64,000 nucleotides of DNA, taken from assembly GCA_900155495.1 (NCBI GenBank), contig FTLJ01000437.1, forward strand, positions 1 through 64,000. Reading direction: 5' to 3'. This document shows positions 46,417 to 59,007 of the stretch, in pieces. A model generated the notes under the pieces. That model saw nothing but the letters and a program-made list of their open reading frames with translations, searched no databases and was not told the origin of the DNA. This DNA is from Porogramme epimiltina (taxonomy: Eukaryota; Basidiomycota; Agaricomycetes; Polyporales; Polyporaceae). The position numbers and the translations under genes were made by a program. The first letter of the stretch is position 1; each line of letters opens with the position of its first letter.

Positions 46417-49400
46417 TTACAGATAGCGGATCGAATCTATGCCCAAACTCCTTCTCGCGTGGATGATTGCCACCAACTCCTTGATGGACTCCTCCAAGAT
46501 CACAACGTTGTCGAGCAGATGCGACAGTGTGACGTGCGAAACCTTCGGAGCGTCCTCCTCGTCTGAATCGTCCACCACGCGTGAACCCGCACCTGACGCT
46601 CCTCCGTCGCCCCATTGTCCTGATGACCCGAACACGTCTTCCTCGTCCGCATTCCACTTGCGTGACTTGGCGGGCGTCCACGGCCCCGATGACGGCGCGG
46701 GCGCGAGGAACGGCTCAACGACGATCGCGCCTGTCTTCTGGTAATGTGGTCCGAAGGGACTCGCCTCGACGGCACGCGAGCCACCGCGAGACGGTGTTGT
46801 AGGCTCTGGTTGGGCCGGCCGTGTTGGCTTGCTCTTCTTGGGTGTGAGGAACGACACGAACGTTGCCGATGCAGACGGCTTAGGCTTAGGCTTTGGCCGT
46901 TGCGGGGCTTCTACGGGAGATGAGGAGAGCAATGAGAGCGCCCCGGCAAAGCCCGCCGACTTGGGACCTGCGCTGGGGGCGTCGAAGTCGAGCGCCAGTG
47001 TCAGCGCGTCGGTGAGGTTCTCGTTGAAGAGCAAGCCTTGGCGGCGCTCTTGAAGGTATTGATCGAAGCGGTCGACCATCTGCCGGTAGCGCTCGAGCTG
47101 CGCGACAAGGCCGTGGATGATAGCGTAGACAACAGGACGCGACTGTTCGTCCATACTTGACGCGGGGAGGGCGTTGGACTCAGATGCAAGCTTCTCCTCT
47201 ATGCGGAAGTCGATTGAACGATCGTCCCCGTCGTCCTCGTACGGTACGAGATCATCTTGCTCTCGAGCATTAGATGGTGTCGGGCTCTCTTTAGGAGCGA
47301 AAGTAAGCCATCCGGCCAGCGAGCGGTCGGGACAGATGGCGAGTGTTGCCAGCACGCCGGTGAGCGCCATATTGGTATCCGGCGTATTTGAGAAGAACTT
47401 CCGTAGGGAGTCCAGGACGAGCGACAACACGGGGTCGTTTGGGTTGAGGCGGTGCTTCATCTTCGCTCTTGTTTCAAGGTCCATGTCAAGAGCGAAGCAG
47501 GATTGACTTTGAATGGAGAATATTGCGTCTCGGAGGTAATGGTCGTAGCCTGTGCTAAACGCGTCTTCTCCGTGATTTGGATCGACACGGGACACAAGCT
47601 GAAGGTAGAGGCCCATTTCACGCTCGTGCGTCCAATACGTGGTATCAGGCTGGCTAAAGATAACCACGGACTTAGGATGAGCCGGCTCGGCCGGCGTGGC
47701 ATCTTCCACCCCGGGGTATACGAAGGCTTCCTCATCATCGGAATCTTCTGCGGGTTTTGAAGGAGGTAATACATCTTCTACAGCTTCAGGGAGGATGGCG
47801 GGTTGGGGGAAGGATGTGGCCTGGGGGTCAGGGATAACGACGAGAAGTTGGTTAACGCAGAGGGTACAATATTGCAGCAAGAGTGATTGGAGCAGCTGAA
47901 GGGCTGCAGCAGTTGTAGGAGGTGATTTGGATCGTAGGCTTGTCAACAGCAGATCCTTGAGCGTGAAGCGGCCCATCGAAGTGAAGTAGGACGACTGCCG
48001 CCGTGCACCCGGAGCCTCCATCTCCAATAGGGTCATGGCTGTGCTCTTGCGTCGCTGCCGTTTCGCCTTCTTGTTCGCCTCAGCTTGGGATGCCTTACTA
48101 GGGGGGAGTTTGCCACCAAGGTGGAGCATGGAGTGAGGGCGTGGTCTGGATGATGACAGGTCTTCGGCGTTGTCCTCGCTCATCAGGAAATCGACAAGCA
48201 GGTCCGCGAGTTGGCCATTCTCCAGTGTGCGGATCATAATCTCAATATACGACATGACCGCTACGGCACTTCCATCGGCGTCCGAACATTCAAGAATGGA
48301 TGGGTATAGGATGTTCTCGAGGAATACCCGGCGCACTGCGTCCAAGATAGATTGGACGATTGCGGAGCCAACGAGCGCCGACGGATCGAGGCTTCCGTCC
48401 TCCGAGTCGTGCACTTTGTTACGCCGAAATACGTCCTGGAGGAACTCGAGCAGTTTGAGGAAATGGTCCAGCCGACCTTTGAAATCCGGGCTTGAAGACT
48501 CTTCAAGACCCATCGCGCGACTTCGTTCTCGCTCCGCTTCAAGCTTCTCCTTCTCTTCAAGTGACGGCTCGAGTGTAGCATTACTCCCGAGGATCATAGA
48601 GGAGCCTGCCGCGGTATCCGCCGCGATTGGGGGCCGGACTTCAAGCTTGGTTGGGAGAAGGGAGTACACAGCCGCGAGACCCGCCGCGAGCACGTCGGAG
48701 AAGTCACCGTCCAATATGTATTCCGCAAGGGCGAGCGCAGCGTCCGTGTTAGGGTCATTCTCCGGTGCGGAAAGTGTCGTGGACGTAGATGAGCGCATGT
48801 CGTCTTCCACGAGCCTGTGTGCCGACGGATCTACAGGAGACATTGCGACATCCATGAGGAATAGCAAACCGGCGCGAGCGAAATCGCCGATCTGGCCTTC
48901 TCTGTGGACAAAGCGGAGGAGATAATTGAAGAGTAAGAACTCGTACTCAGGCTTCTTCGTTGTCGAAGAGCCCAAGCCAGAGTTATCTGTCTTCTGAGAG
49001 GCGGCAGGTGATTGGGGACGTGTGGGAGTGGAAGAGCCTGCGGCAGACTGCTCTGACGGTTCAGGGGGCACCGGATGGTTTTCTTCCTCTTCCTCTTCTT
49101 CCTCCTCCACTGCGAAAAGAGGTTCTGGCCGGTACCATTGCTTGTCGTGGAAGAAGATCATAAGGAGCTCGCGGTATGTGCGTATCCTGCTGCACAGAAT
49201 GCACAGAAGATTGACCACTACATATCACGTCAGAGCTGAACTACAAATAGTAGGCAATACGTACAATCTTCCTCATACTCGGATGGCTGCGTGCGGTTGA
49301 CATTGCCTGCCGCTCCCATGGGTTTGTTCCGGCCGTCCAACTGTTCTTGCAGGTCATCGCCCACACAGTTACGGAGTAGACGCAGGACGGCCTTGTGCAC

Positions 49401-50016
49401 AGCCGAATGGACGAGGAATTGTTCATCAAGCAATACAACCATATTCTGGACAGCCCTTAAGACTTCTGCCTGGATTCCGAATGGACGGTCCGACTCGCTG
49501 AGTTTGACAAGGGTTCCAAGCACGTCTTGACATAATTACATTAGGGGAAACGAGGACAAGAGATGGACAGCGAACACACCATTCTTCAGCAGGTACTCAA
49601 GGCAGGCACCCGTTGTGCTAATGAAATAAGCGATTGAGGTATGTTCACACCGAGGTAGACCGCACACACGCACCCTTCTTCCGTCCGAGTAGATTCCCAA
49701 ACTAACGAATCTACCATGGATTGAAGATGTGCAGGCACATCGGTGGATTTAATTCCCCGCGTTAATTGGCGTTCATCGGGATGCAGAAGGGTGTTCTAAA
49801 GGGATAGCGGAGTGTTGGATATAAAACGACCGGGATACCGCGATAGTTGGTTGGCATACCTTGATGAGGACCCAAGACTTGTGAAACTCCTGTGCGTGGT
49901 CGACCTGGAATATGACATCTGTCAGGTTTGCGCGACTACGGGAGCAAAGCGGAGTGTACCTCAGCCTTGGGCGTCGGTTGAGTGTTCGACCGCAAGAACT
50001 TGGAGAAGTAGTCCAT
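46417..50016 (-). CDS. FHIP/RAI16-family protein (Hook-dynein adaptor subunit)
   Basis: Likely ortholog of the FTS-Hook-FHIP subunit that links early endosomes to dynein. Six exons: 50016-49960, 49904-49860, 49795-49674, 49617-49580, 49525-49265 and 49217-46417; 1107 residues. The N-terminus MDYFSKFLRSNTQP and HAQEFHKSWVLIK are typical openings of the family. Helical repeats follow: GACLEYLLKNDVLGTLVKL, VLLDEQFLVHSAVHKAVLRL and VNLLCILCSRIRTYRELLMI, then FHDKQW. An acidic insert of consecutive glutamates and a Ser/Pro-rich loop come next, then EYEFLLFNYLLRFVHREGQI and GDFARAGLLFLMDVA, highly typical of RAI16 domains. The C-terminal 300 residues are partly disordered. The first intron acceptor (TTCCAG before GTCGACC) was chosen over a nearer one by phase. 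The dynein role is inferred from the family. Confidence 0.85.
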
Positions 50017-50441
50017 CTTGCAGCTCCCGATGACCTCCTTCCCCCTCGGCTTTGCGTAGCTTTCACAAGTTCGGAAAGAGGATGAAACTGCGCAAGGATG
50101 TACGAGATGTGAGCAAGGTCGTGGTCGTTGGGCGGCTGTACGCGCTCACTACCGGCGCGACTCCTCGCTTCGTACTCCCTCCGTCTTTATCTCACTCCCT
50201 ACCACTTATGATCTCATTGCACACGTACACTCATCTTCCCATGCGTCGCTGTCTTCCGCCATCTCAGTCCCCACTGCGGTCTCGAGATCGTCTTCATATA
50301 CTGAATGCACTGGGGTGATGTCATCTAGGAGGCTAACACACTGGTATGAGGCTTACAGGTGACGTCGTCCTTGCAAGCCTCCAGGTACCTTTGCAAGCTG
50401 TACCTGTTGGGAGGTGGAGGGATTTCAAGCCCACATTCGCC
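50017..50441. other. Divergent promoter region (FHIP / coiled-coil protein)
   Basis: 425 bases with no recognised element. An in-frame ATG at 50346 would add 32 residues to the coiled-coil protein, but the added part has no structural character. Confidence 0.45.
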
Positions 50442-51539
50442 ATGGTCGACTGCACGTCTCCCCTCGATATTTCGCCCTCTATGTCGTTCTTAGTGCAAGG
50501 ACCGGATAGTGCTGCCTTCGCCCGGCCCCTGTTCCTCCGCGCATCCGACGTCGACACACCAAGTACCCCGGAAAGCATCGAAGGACAAGACCCATTCATT
50601 GAATCCCTCATAGGACCCGAGGCCATCTCCACTCCACCTGGTTCCCAAGACTCAGCCAACGCTCCGCGTGCCTCTTCTCCCCCTCCGCCCCTCATTCTAC
50701 CTGCATCCGCGCCAACCACTCGCTCTCGAGCTCCGCCAACCCCCCGCGCGGCCCCACGGGACGTTGCTGCAGAGCTCCGGGACGTCGTGGACGGACTGCT
50801 GCAGAAGAAGCGCGACGCCTGGCAAGAACTACAAGCCGAGAACGCTTCCCTCCGCGCGGACGTCATACTCCTCCGCGCCACCCTCGCACAGGTCGATTTC
50901 ACCTCTGCGTCCAGCTCCGACAACGCTCCCAATCCCAATCCCGCTCCCACCCCCGCGGCCGGGCTACCCAACCCCAACCCCAACTCCAGGCCGAGCGCGG
51001 TGTTCGCCGCGCTCGAGGTGGAGCGCGCCGCGCGCACCAACGCGGAGGAGAGCCGAGTGGCCACTGGCAAATACCTCGCAGAGCAGATCGAGGCCGTCTC
51101 GAAGCAGAAGCTCGCGCTCGAGGCCGCGCTCGGCGGCTTCACGCACGGGCGCGAGTTCTGGAAGGCGAAGGCGATCGCGGCCCTCGAGCGCTGCGAGGCG
51201 CTGGAGGCGGAGAACGTGCGGGTGAAGCGCGAGCTCGCCGTCTTTGCGAAGAAGCAGGCCGTGGTCGTCGAGCGCCAGGTCAGCGACATCCTGCAGGAGG
51301 TTGCGGAGGAGCGGGAGCGGTTGATGCAGCTGGAAGAGCTCGACCCGCCGTCGTTCAAGTACGCGTCGCCCGTCCCAGAGCCCTCGAGGAGCTCTCTCGC
51401 TGAGGTGAGCTATTATAAGTGCTGGTCGTTCGCTTAGTGTTCTACGTGGCTAAAATGACCGCAGAGCCTTCCACCTACTACCTTACCCGCCAAGTCATCT
51501 TCTAAGAGGTTTAGATCCTATCGCATGGGGTTTAGGTAG
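50442..51539 (+). CDS. Coiled-coil protein of unknown function
   Basis: Not recognised. Two exons, 50442-51404 and 51465-51539, 345 residues; the second exon adds SLPPTTLPAKSSSKRF and a short basic tail. The first 120 residues are Pro/Ser/Ala rich. From about residue 120 there are long heptad-like helices: AAELRDVVDGLLQKKRDAWQ, LQAENASLRADVILLRATL, then after a short Asn-Pro-repeat loop (NPNPAPTPAAGLPNPNPNS) a long stretch from VERAARTNAEESR to VSDILQEVAEERERLMQLEE. The shape suggests a structural or kinetochore/centrosome-type coiled coil, but nothing identifies the partner. The exon end uses GAG/GTGAGC; without the intron the frame would end a few residues later. Confidence 0.65.
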
Positions 51540-51797
51540 ATCGTGCAATATATCCAAGTTCGTGGTACGCTCAGGCGTCGATGGCAACATGTCTCAGGTG
51601 TCCATTGCCACAGTATCTTCGGCGGGGACATTCGAGTGTCGCTCAAAGATGGTCTATTCGTACATATCAAATTACAAGTGTGCACAACAATTGGTTCGAA
51701 CAAAGATCATCGACGCCTAGGGAATAGCTGCTCGAGTAATAGGTCTTCTCTAGGCGTTTAAGCCATGCACTTCAACCTTCCTATCCAGTCTTCCTAA
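51540..51797. other. Short convergent intergenic region
   Basis: 258 bases between two 3' ends. A GGTTCGAA sequence near 51695 does not sit in a tRNA-like fold. Nothing else was seen. Confidence 0.5.
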
Positions 51798-52840
51798 TTA
51801 TCGCGGAAGCTGACACGAGAACCGCCCGACTCTTGCTAATGGGCGGCGACGCCGCCTGACAGATACATTTATAAAATCCCGTGGGGGAGAATCTGGCGAG
51901 CTAGGTTCGTCGGCAATCGAGTGGCCGCTGTCCGCAGTGCTAAGGCAAGAAGACGACCATGATGCGACGGAGGTCAAAGTCGGTGACGTCACCTACAAAG
52001 GCGTGTCAGATGATACCGGAGAAACTTAGCAGACTTTCGACTAACGAAAGATGACATGGGAAGCATATCTTGATCCTCGGGAGCATCTTGAATAGAGCGT
52101 CCAGGGGGAGATAGCCGCAACGGAACAGTCCGAACTACATGCAAGGCAGCCTGAGCAGGAACAAGAACTCCGTTCGAGAGGACTAATTCCGATAGATCGG
52201 AGTCTGCGTTATATTCCTCCTCACATAGTTCGTCGGTGGAGTTGCTTGGGGTGAATGCTTGACCGGGTACCTGTAGCCAGCAGTCTATCAGAACGACTGT
52301 TTCAAGGTAGATCTTATGCAAACTCGCTACCTTCATGATGGCATAAGTCGGGGAGGAGGGCTGTAGTACGCGGAACCTGCGAACTACTCGAGAGCAGATA
52401 TGGCGCATCGCGACGAGTGAAAACAGGAGAGCTAGAGTTTCCAGCACCGCAGACGAGGGAGAAGCCAGTTTTGAGAACATGAAGATGAACTGCCAATAGG
52501 GTGACGAAGGCAAAGTTACAATTGCCGGCTGGGGAAGGCCGCAGAGGGTCGACGAACCGTCGGATGGCAGATTGAACGGTGCGGAGGAAGCAGCAGGGCT
52601 CGTTTCACTGCGGTAGGCTGATAGTAGAGGGGGGAACTCGGCAGTAGATTGCGAGTGTCTGTAGGCATTCCAGGAAGCTTGAGGCAGGAATAGTGTGATT
52701 TTGCGACTATAGGTCGGAAGGTTGAGGGATAGGTTGTGTACCGGAATAGAGAGGGATACGAGAGATGTGGTGTAAGGTGGGTTGAGGGCAGAAAGAACCA
52801 GCACCCCAGCGAAGAGGAAGGGTAAGATAGACCCTGACAT
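51798..52840 (-). CDS. Small predicted membrane protein of unknown function
   Basis: Two exons, 52840-52046 and 51992-51798, 329 residues. The start chosen opens a hydrophobic N-terminus (MSGSILPFLFAGVLVLSAL) that acts as a signal peptide or first membrane anchor; an upstream in-frame Met at 53014 would bury it behind 58 polar residues. A second hydrophobic segment is VLETLALLFSLVAM, followed by a basic stretch (RHICSRVVRRFR), which would put the C-terminal part in the cytosol. The intron uses GTTAGT, a CTGAC branch site and TGTAG, and joins MSSF to VTSPTLTSVASWSSS. The tail ends in an arginine run (SVRRRRRPLAR). No domain or family is recognised. The single uninterrupted frame without the intron would stop 17 residues after the donor. 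Confidence 0.6.
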
Positions 52841-53225
52841 GACAAGGCTGCAGTGTAGGGTTTGGCTGAGCGTTGCACGTGGTTGGGTGCTGTTTTTGAG
52901 GCCTCTGAGGCGAGTGTAGATGGTTAGATGGTGGGCGTAAGAAGTCAAGGGCGCACGGGCCCAGCCTGGAGCGACAATCTGAACATGAGTGTGCGATTGG
53001 GTGACGAAATCCAAGCTTCCCCTTCACGGTGCGGTCGAGATCGCCGGTATTAAGTGGGGGTAGATAAGCGCCCTTCTCTCCGAGATCACGTTCACGCGAC
53101 GCGCCGGGGGAGCGCCGGCAAGAGCCCACCAGCCACCGCCGCGTCTGGCCCGGGAGCGCGGTGCACCGAGCTTGCCTCTCTACCCCCTCCTTCAACCCTC
53201 GCCTCCCAGACGTAGCCAACTGCCC
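52841..53225. other. Divergent promoter region (membrane protein / USP48-like)
   Basis: 385 bases; no TATA-like element or other site was recognised. Confidence 0.5.
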
Positions 53226-56200
53226 ATGCCACCAAAGCGGACTAGAAGAACCTCCCCAATCCCCTCAGGTCTTTCCGCAGGCGAACGCCTGAAGCGCACT
53301 AAGCTCACCGGAAACGCTACTTACTCTGCATGGGGCTGGGTCGACTCAGAGGTAGTGGACACGTCTCAAATCACAGATGAGCACCGTCTCGCCACTTGCA
53401 GCTTTTCGAAGAGAAGCTGCCGGGCTCTATGCCCGAATAAATACGCCGCGAAACGAGAAACTCCCACCACCACCTCCGCCGGGGTTGGTCCAAAGGTCAA
53501 GGCCAAGGCCAAGGCCAATGGTCTCCCCACCCCACCGCCCGACTCTGAGGTCGAGGCAACAGATGATGTTATTGTGATATCGGATGATGAAGGCCCATCT
53601 TGTACCGCTAAAGTATGCAAATATAATCGCTACTGCTTGAATTACCTTGGCCAAGATAAATGGGAGGACGCTGGTGAGTCCGATGTTCCCGGATTCGAAG
53701 GTTCCTCGTTGACCCTTGCTTTAGAGGAAGCATATGAGGGATATACGAAGGTGTATAACCCTGGAGAGAACCCTCTGGTCAACTCTAGAGACGGCCGGAT
53801 GCCCATAGGACTGAAGGTAGCGTTCTCCCCGAACATTTACCTGTGTGAATGTGTCTCACCTTGCCTTAGAATCTGGGAGCCACTTGCTATGCCAACGCGT
53901 ATCTGCAGGTATTGTACCTTGGAACTTCCGCCGCCTTTTCCTCACGCTTTTCGGACAGGTGTGGTTTCAGGACCTGCCATTTCGTAAAGCTGTCTACGAG
54001 TGTCAACCAACCCAAGATGCTCAACATTCCTTCGAGGTCTGTCTGTGTCTGTTCCATCCTACCGCTCCCTCTTAGAGCGAACCCTTGTCAATATAAACAG
54101 GAATCCCCTATATTTCAGCTTCAGGTGACCTTTGCTGCGATGCAGCACAGCTCACTCAACGCGTTCAACCCGGTAAAGCTGGTGGAAAGCTTGAAGCTAC
54201 GCGCCACCGAACAGCAAGACGCTCAGGAGTGCGTGGCTTCTGGCTTTTCAGATTAACCTTCTTCGTAAACATATTTCAACAGGTTCTCAAAACTTTTCAT
54301 GGCCCACCTGGACACTGAATTCAAGCAACAGCAGAATCCGGAGCTAAAATCGCTGATTTCAGATCAGGTGAAGGGTCTTCCTGTATGAACGCCTCTCTAT
54401 GACTCACCACCTATCAGTTCCAAGGAAAGCAAGTGTATAATACCGTGTGCCAAAATTGCCACAGGCGGTCCGAACGTGATTCTGACTTTCTTGAGATAGA
54501 GGTCAACTTAGAAGTATGTCCAAAAGTGAATGGTATATGTAGTATCCTCACATCGCGCGGTATAGAACAACGCGACATTAGAGGAGCGCCTGAATGCCTG
54601 GTTGGAACCAGAGACTCTGTCGGGAGACAACCAGTAAGTTTTAAGCGACAGGTTGGAACATCTTCGGGTCCTTACTCCTCCCAGGTACCTTTGCCAACAG
54701 TGTGACAGCCTTCAGGACGCTAAACGGTATACAGAACTGCACGAACTGCCTCCCGTTCTCCACTTTTCTCTTCTTCGATTTGTCTATGATGTCACCACGA
54801 TGGAGCGCAAGAAGTCGAAACAAACTATCATGTTCCCGACCTTCATTGATATGGACAGATTCGTAGGGCCCGAGGAGACCCGCAAACAACGTAAGAGACG
54901 TACCAAGGACAGCAAGAACCTGTACGAGCTTCGGGGCGTTCTCTTGCATAAGGGCGCCAGCGCGTACCACGGACATTACGAGGCGCAAGTCTTCGACGTG
55001 AGGTATGGTGCGGTACAGTTCGTATCTACACGCCTATCTGATGATTCCCTAGCAATCAAGGCTGGTATCAGTTCAACGACGAGACGGTCACGAAGATCGA
55101 CTCCCTTGTACCAAAGGTTGACGCCACCAAGAAGGGTGCGAAAGGAGCAAAAGACCCCAAGAAGTACGTCTGACTTCACACTATTCCATCGGCTCATGCT
55201 CACGTCCCAATTTATAGGAAGCCTGCGGATCCTCCGACCAGAGGGCGGCCAGCGGGAAAGCGCAGGCGCATTGAGGACAGCGACAGTGAGATCGAAATTG
55301 TCGAGTATGAATCCTGGGCGGCATTCCACTATAAGCTCTAATGAATATATACAGAAATCCAACGTCGCCTCAGAAAGGCGGAAGTTCCACGGTAGAGGGC
55401 CCAGAGTATGTCAACAGCGCATTGCTGCTGAAGTCGCCGCTGACTATGCCGCGCATAGCTACATCTCGTCAAGAGACGCCTACATGCTTGTTTACACCCG
55501 TGTTGGCCACAAGAATTCTCCTCCACCGTCGCAACAAGTCAACGGGCACAGCTCGGCCTCGAGTTCTGACTCTCCAGCTCCCGCGCCTCCTCCGAAGGCC
55601 CTCGAAGTAGTGAACAATCTCAATAACACCCATGAGAAGGCTTGTGAGGCGTACACATTACGGTTCGTCGGGACTACGCACAGCCTTTGACGGACATCTA
55701 ACAAACTGGGTTCTTCTCTAGTGAGAAGGAAGCACGAGTGAAATTCGATCACATACGAAGTACCATCATGGATATCTACCGGACTTGGAACATAATATCC
55801 AATGAGCAGGTGATTTCCATAGGCCATGATCTCATCTCTCAGTCTCAACGCTTCATAGGCTAGTGCCGTTGTGAGCCGACAAGCACTGGAGGCATGGCTC
55901 TCGCGGCATATTGTGAAGCCAAAGACGCCGAAAGGCACACCCGCCCCCCCAGTAGAAAGCACTGGCAAAGATCCTGCGCCCCCAAAGGATGGAGAAGTGT
56001 GCACCATATCGATACCCTTGGCCGATATCGTATGTGCTCACGGGAAGCTGGACCCCGAGAAGGCGAACGACATGAAAGTCATCACTGAGGTAAGAGGGAC
56101 ATAGACAGAACCGAAACGGAGTATTGATATACCGGTGCAGGCCGCCCGAACACGCATCGCCAGCGAAGATGGTTGTAAACTTGCACCTCCACTTAGCACT

Positions 56201-58000
56201 GCGGATGTGTGCCCGACCTGTGTGGAACGTATGTTCAAGGGTATGTTTGCGCCGTCTCCCCCCTAGATCTGGCACTGACCCCCTTTCGATATACAGAGAA
56301 ATTATACCAGACCGAGCATCCACGACTCGTGTCACGATTCGACGAAGTTGCTCTTGTCGAAGAGGATGAGGAGGGATATCACATCTCTAAGGCTTGGCTC
56401 AAGGGTACATTCCCTTGCTGCTGAACATCTATACTTGTTTCTTATAACAACCTGTCGCAGACTGGCGCCTTGCTAAGCCGAAAAGCCATGCCGAAGGGGT
56501 GCCGGATGCCCCACCAGATGCGGAAGAGTACCTACGGGACGTGATCTGCGAGCACGGGGGGCTGTCTACGAACACCACGTCTCGGCGACGAATATCTGCC
56601 CAAGCCTATTTACTATTACAGGACGTCTTCCCGAACTGGAAACCCCCATCCACGTCGACAGAACCTTGCCTTGTCTGTGAAGCCCTCCTACATATGTCCA
56701 AAGAAGACAAACGTGAGTATCGTAAACAAGCGGAAGAAGAGAAGGTAGTGTGTCATAAACTAGCGTCTGTGCTTGTGCACCGGTTGTTGACGCGACCTTT
56801 TAAAACAGGCCAGGTTGAAGCATATGCACGACAACGCACTCAATGGAAATACGTTGCTCCTCGAAGATGTCCCATGTGCTATCGTGCCTTCTCAATTCAT
56901 CCGATCCTGGAGACAATGGATCTTACGCCCGAGCGAAGTGGCGCGACCAGCAGCAGTGGACAACTCCCAGTTCATGTGTGAGCACGGCCTGTTAGCGTTT
57001 GACCCTAATGTTGGCGGGGACGTGGACACCTCCATGGCCGTCATCAAGCGGACTGATTGGACGGTCATTGAGGAAATGTATGTACAATCAGTGATATCTT
57101 GCGACCTTCTTACTCAACATGTAATCAGCTACACAGGCGGCCCTCTCATTGCCATTGAGAAGACGGGGGACAGGTACTTGCACGAGGTGGATGTCTGTGC
57201 TGACTGTCGCCTCAAGCGGTAAGTTCGACGTTGTCCTTCGACCCTTGACTCCCAATGACCTACATTACACAGGCGCACGTCCTTCGACATGACTGAAATC
57301 ACTGTCCGCGTTCTGGGACCTGGAGACCCCACGCCCACGCCCGAAACGTATAACGACGAACCAATGCACGTATCCAAGCCTGGCCCCCCAGTGCAGACGA
57401 CATTGTTGACTTACAGCAAACGGGGCAACGCGGAGGGCTCCCGCAAGTCGAAGCGGATTCGTCAAGTCAGGGAGCACGGGAAGCGGCGAAAGTTCACTAT
57501 CACCAAGTCGATGACGGTCAAAGACCTTAAGATCATGGTAAGCGTGTATTTTGGCCGGGCCTGCCCTCCCTGCTCATCCTACTGCAATCTAGTTCAACGA
57601 CGATCTCGGGATCCCCGTGATATCCCAGCGCCTGTTCTATCGCGGAAAGGAGATCGACGACAGCGCTGCGACGATGCTCTCGCTCGGGGTCCTCTCCAAC
57701 GACCTGCTCGATCTCAAGGAGGAGAGCGAAGACATCACGGTCCTCACCGACTCGGACACCGAGGCGTCCGCGCCGACGGCGAAGCGGAAGCGGATCGAGG
57801 GGCAGGCGTTCAACGGCACCCTGCTCGGCAGCGGTTTCTCGTTCTCCGCCGCGTCGTCCTCTGCGCCTCCGTCGAGCCAGCCCGAGCCAGCCGCGCCGCC
57901 GGCCGGCCTGGCATGTCCGGCGTGTACATATGAGAATGGAGTGGGAGAGATAGCGTGCGAGATGTGTGAGACACCCTTAGGACAGTCTAATGCTACATGA
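53226..58000 (+). CDS. USP48-like ubiquitin-specific protease with DUSP, UBL and RanBP2 zinc finger
   Basis: Deubiquitinating cysteine protease, 1232 residues in 21 exons. Exon ends: 53226-53816, 53870-53908, 53959-54036, 54101-54228, 54283-54367, 54418-54513, 54566-54633, 54685-55002, 55053-55163, 55218-55304, 55355-55405, 55459-55662, 55722-55809, 55859-56089, 56141-56240, 56297-56404, 56461-56744, 56809-57077, 57129-57218, 57273-57537 and 57593-58000. The catalytic Cys203 is in IGLKNLGATCYANAYLQVWF, split between exons. A CXXC zinc pair is in VYNTVCQNCHRR and YLCQQCDSLQD, and the catalytic His in SAYHGHYEAQVFD. The box ends at SSRDAYMLVYTR. Next come DUSP-like regions (DNSQFMCEHGLLAFDPNVGG), a ubiquitin-like fold (FTITKSMTVKDLKIMFND) and a final RanBP2-type finger (CPACTYENGVGEIACEMC). 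This order is that of USP48. Nuclear action is inferred from the KR-rich segments. Confidence 0.92.
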
Positions 58001-58174
58001 TGTTGCTTTGTTGAGAGACTTGGTGTGCTGAATCTTCATTCAACGCAGAAGCTCAACAACAATTAGTAGACGTGTAAGTAGCAGCGAGGAGATACAAGTG
58101 CGCTGAATGTCATTCCCATTCGCTAATGATACAGACTTATACAATGGACAGCTAACTTCGTATTTCCTAGTGGT

Positions 58175-58793
58175 TCAGGAGCGTATGTGATAATTCTCGG
58201 CGTAACTGAAGTCCTCTCCGGTGACACCTGCTGCCCCGGACAGGACAGCGTCGCGCTGTTGTTTGTCCCGAGCGAAATCTTCAACGGTGACCGCATCGTG
58301 TTCGATTCTTCGTTTGTTTATCTGTTCCTCCATGCGCCCAATGGCTATAGCAAGTATGGGTGACCGCGTAAGAATGACCTTGTATCGCCGGGAAGTCTCA
58401 AACGTACCTCGGTCAAGGCGAGCTATTTCAAGCGTGTTACCTCGATACGGTGATCAGATTTGAATGGTTATACACACCTTGTTCACCACGAAGTGCTGCG
58501 ACATCGATCTTCTCTTCTTGAGGGGGAATCAACCAGCTCCGGTGCCCAACGGTAGGAGCCTTCTCTGACTTTTCCTCTTGAGGGGGAACGAGAAAACTCG
58601 GGTCGTTGAGTGCGGGCTCCGACTGAGCTACGCGAGTGTCTCGCTTCTCGTCTTGCGGCGCAAGGAGGTGGCTCATGGCGAGAATAATTACAAGTGAGCA
58701 CTGCAGTTCAGCAGGAGGGGGAAACACTGGTAGCGGGATAATGGGAGCTTCAAGCGATAGGAGTGTGCGGAGAATTGTGGTAATGAAGTGCAT
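58175..58793 (-). CDS. Small protein with PPQEEK repeats, unknown function
   Basis: Not recognised. Two exons, 58793-58478 and 58440-58175, 193 residues. A hydrophobic N-terminus (MHFITTILRTLLSLEAPII, then LQCSLVIILAMSHLL) could be a signal peptide or anchor. Three copies of an element of the form (S/H)(H/F/W)L(L/V/I)(A/P)PQ(D/E)EK follow: SHLLAPQDEKRD, SFLVPPQEEKSEK and SWLIPPQEEKID. The second half is helical and charged, with RRYKVILTRSPILAIAIGRM, then EEQINKRRIEHDAVTVEDFA, ending in SYAENYHIRS. The intron has GTGTGT and CGAG ends. The long open second exon, matching phase and strong amphipathic pattern support a real gene. An alternative start at the internal MSHLL (58676) would remove the hydrophobic part. 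Confidence 0.65.
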
Positions 58794-59007
58794 ATTATTG
58801 CACGGTCGAGCATATATGTATGCCTTATGCCTGTGGTGACATCACCTCGTTAAAGATGGTCCGGAGAGTGCTGGCGAGGGGTCTCACGGGGCTCGATGGC
58901 GAGGCGGCTCTTCAGTCAACTCTCGGTTAGCAAGTTACGATGACGTATTTTATTGACCCGGTTCCATAACTTCCCATTATTGGAAGGCAGGTGACGCGAA
59001 GTCCAGC

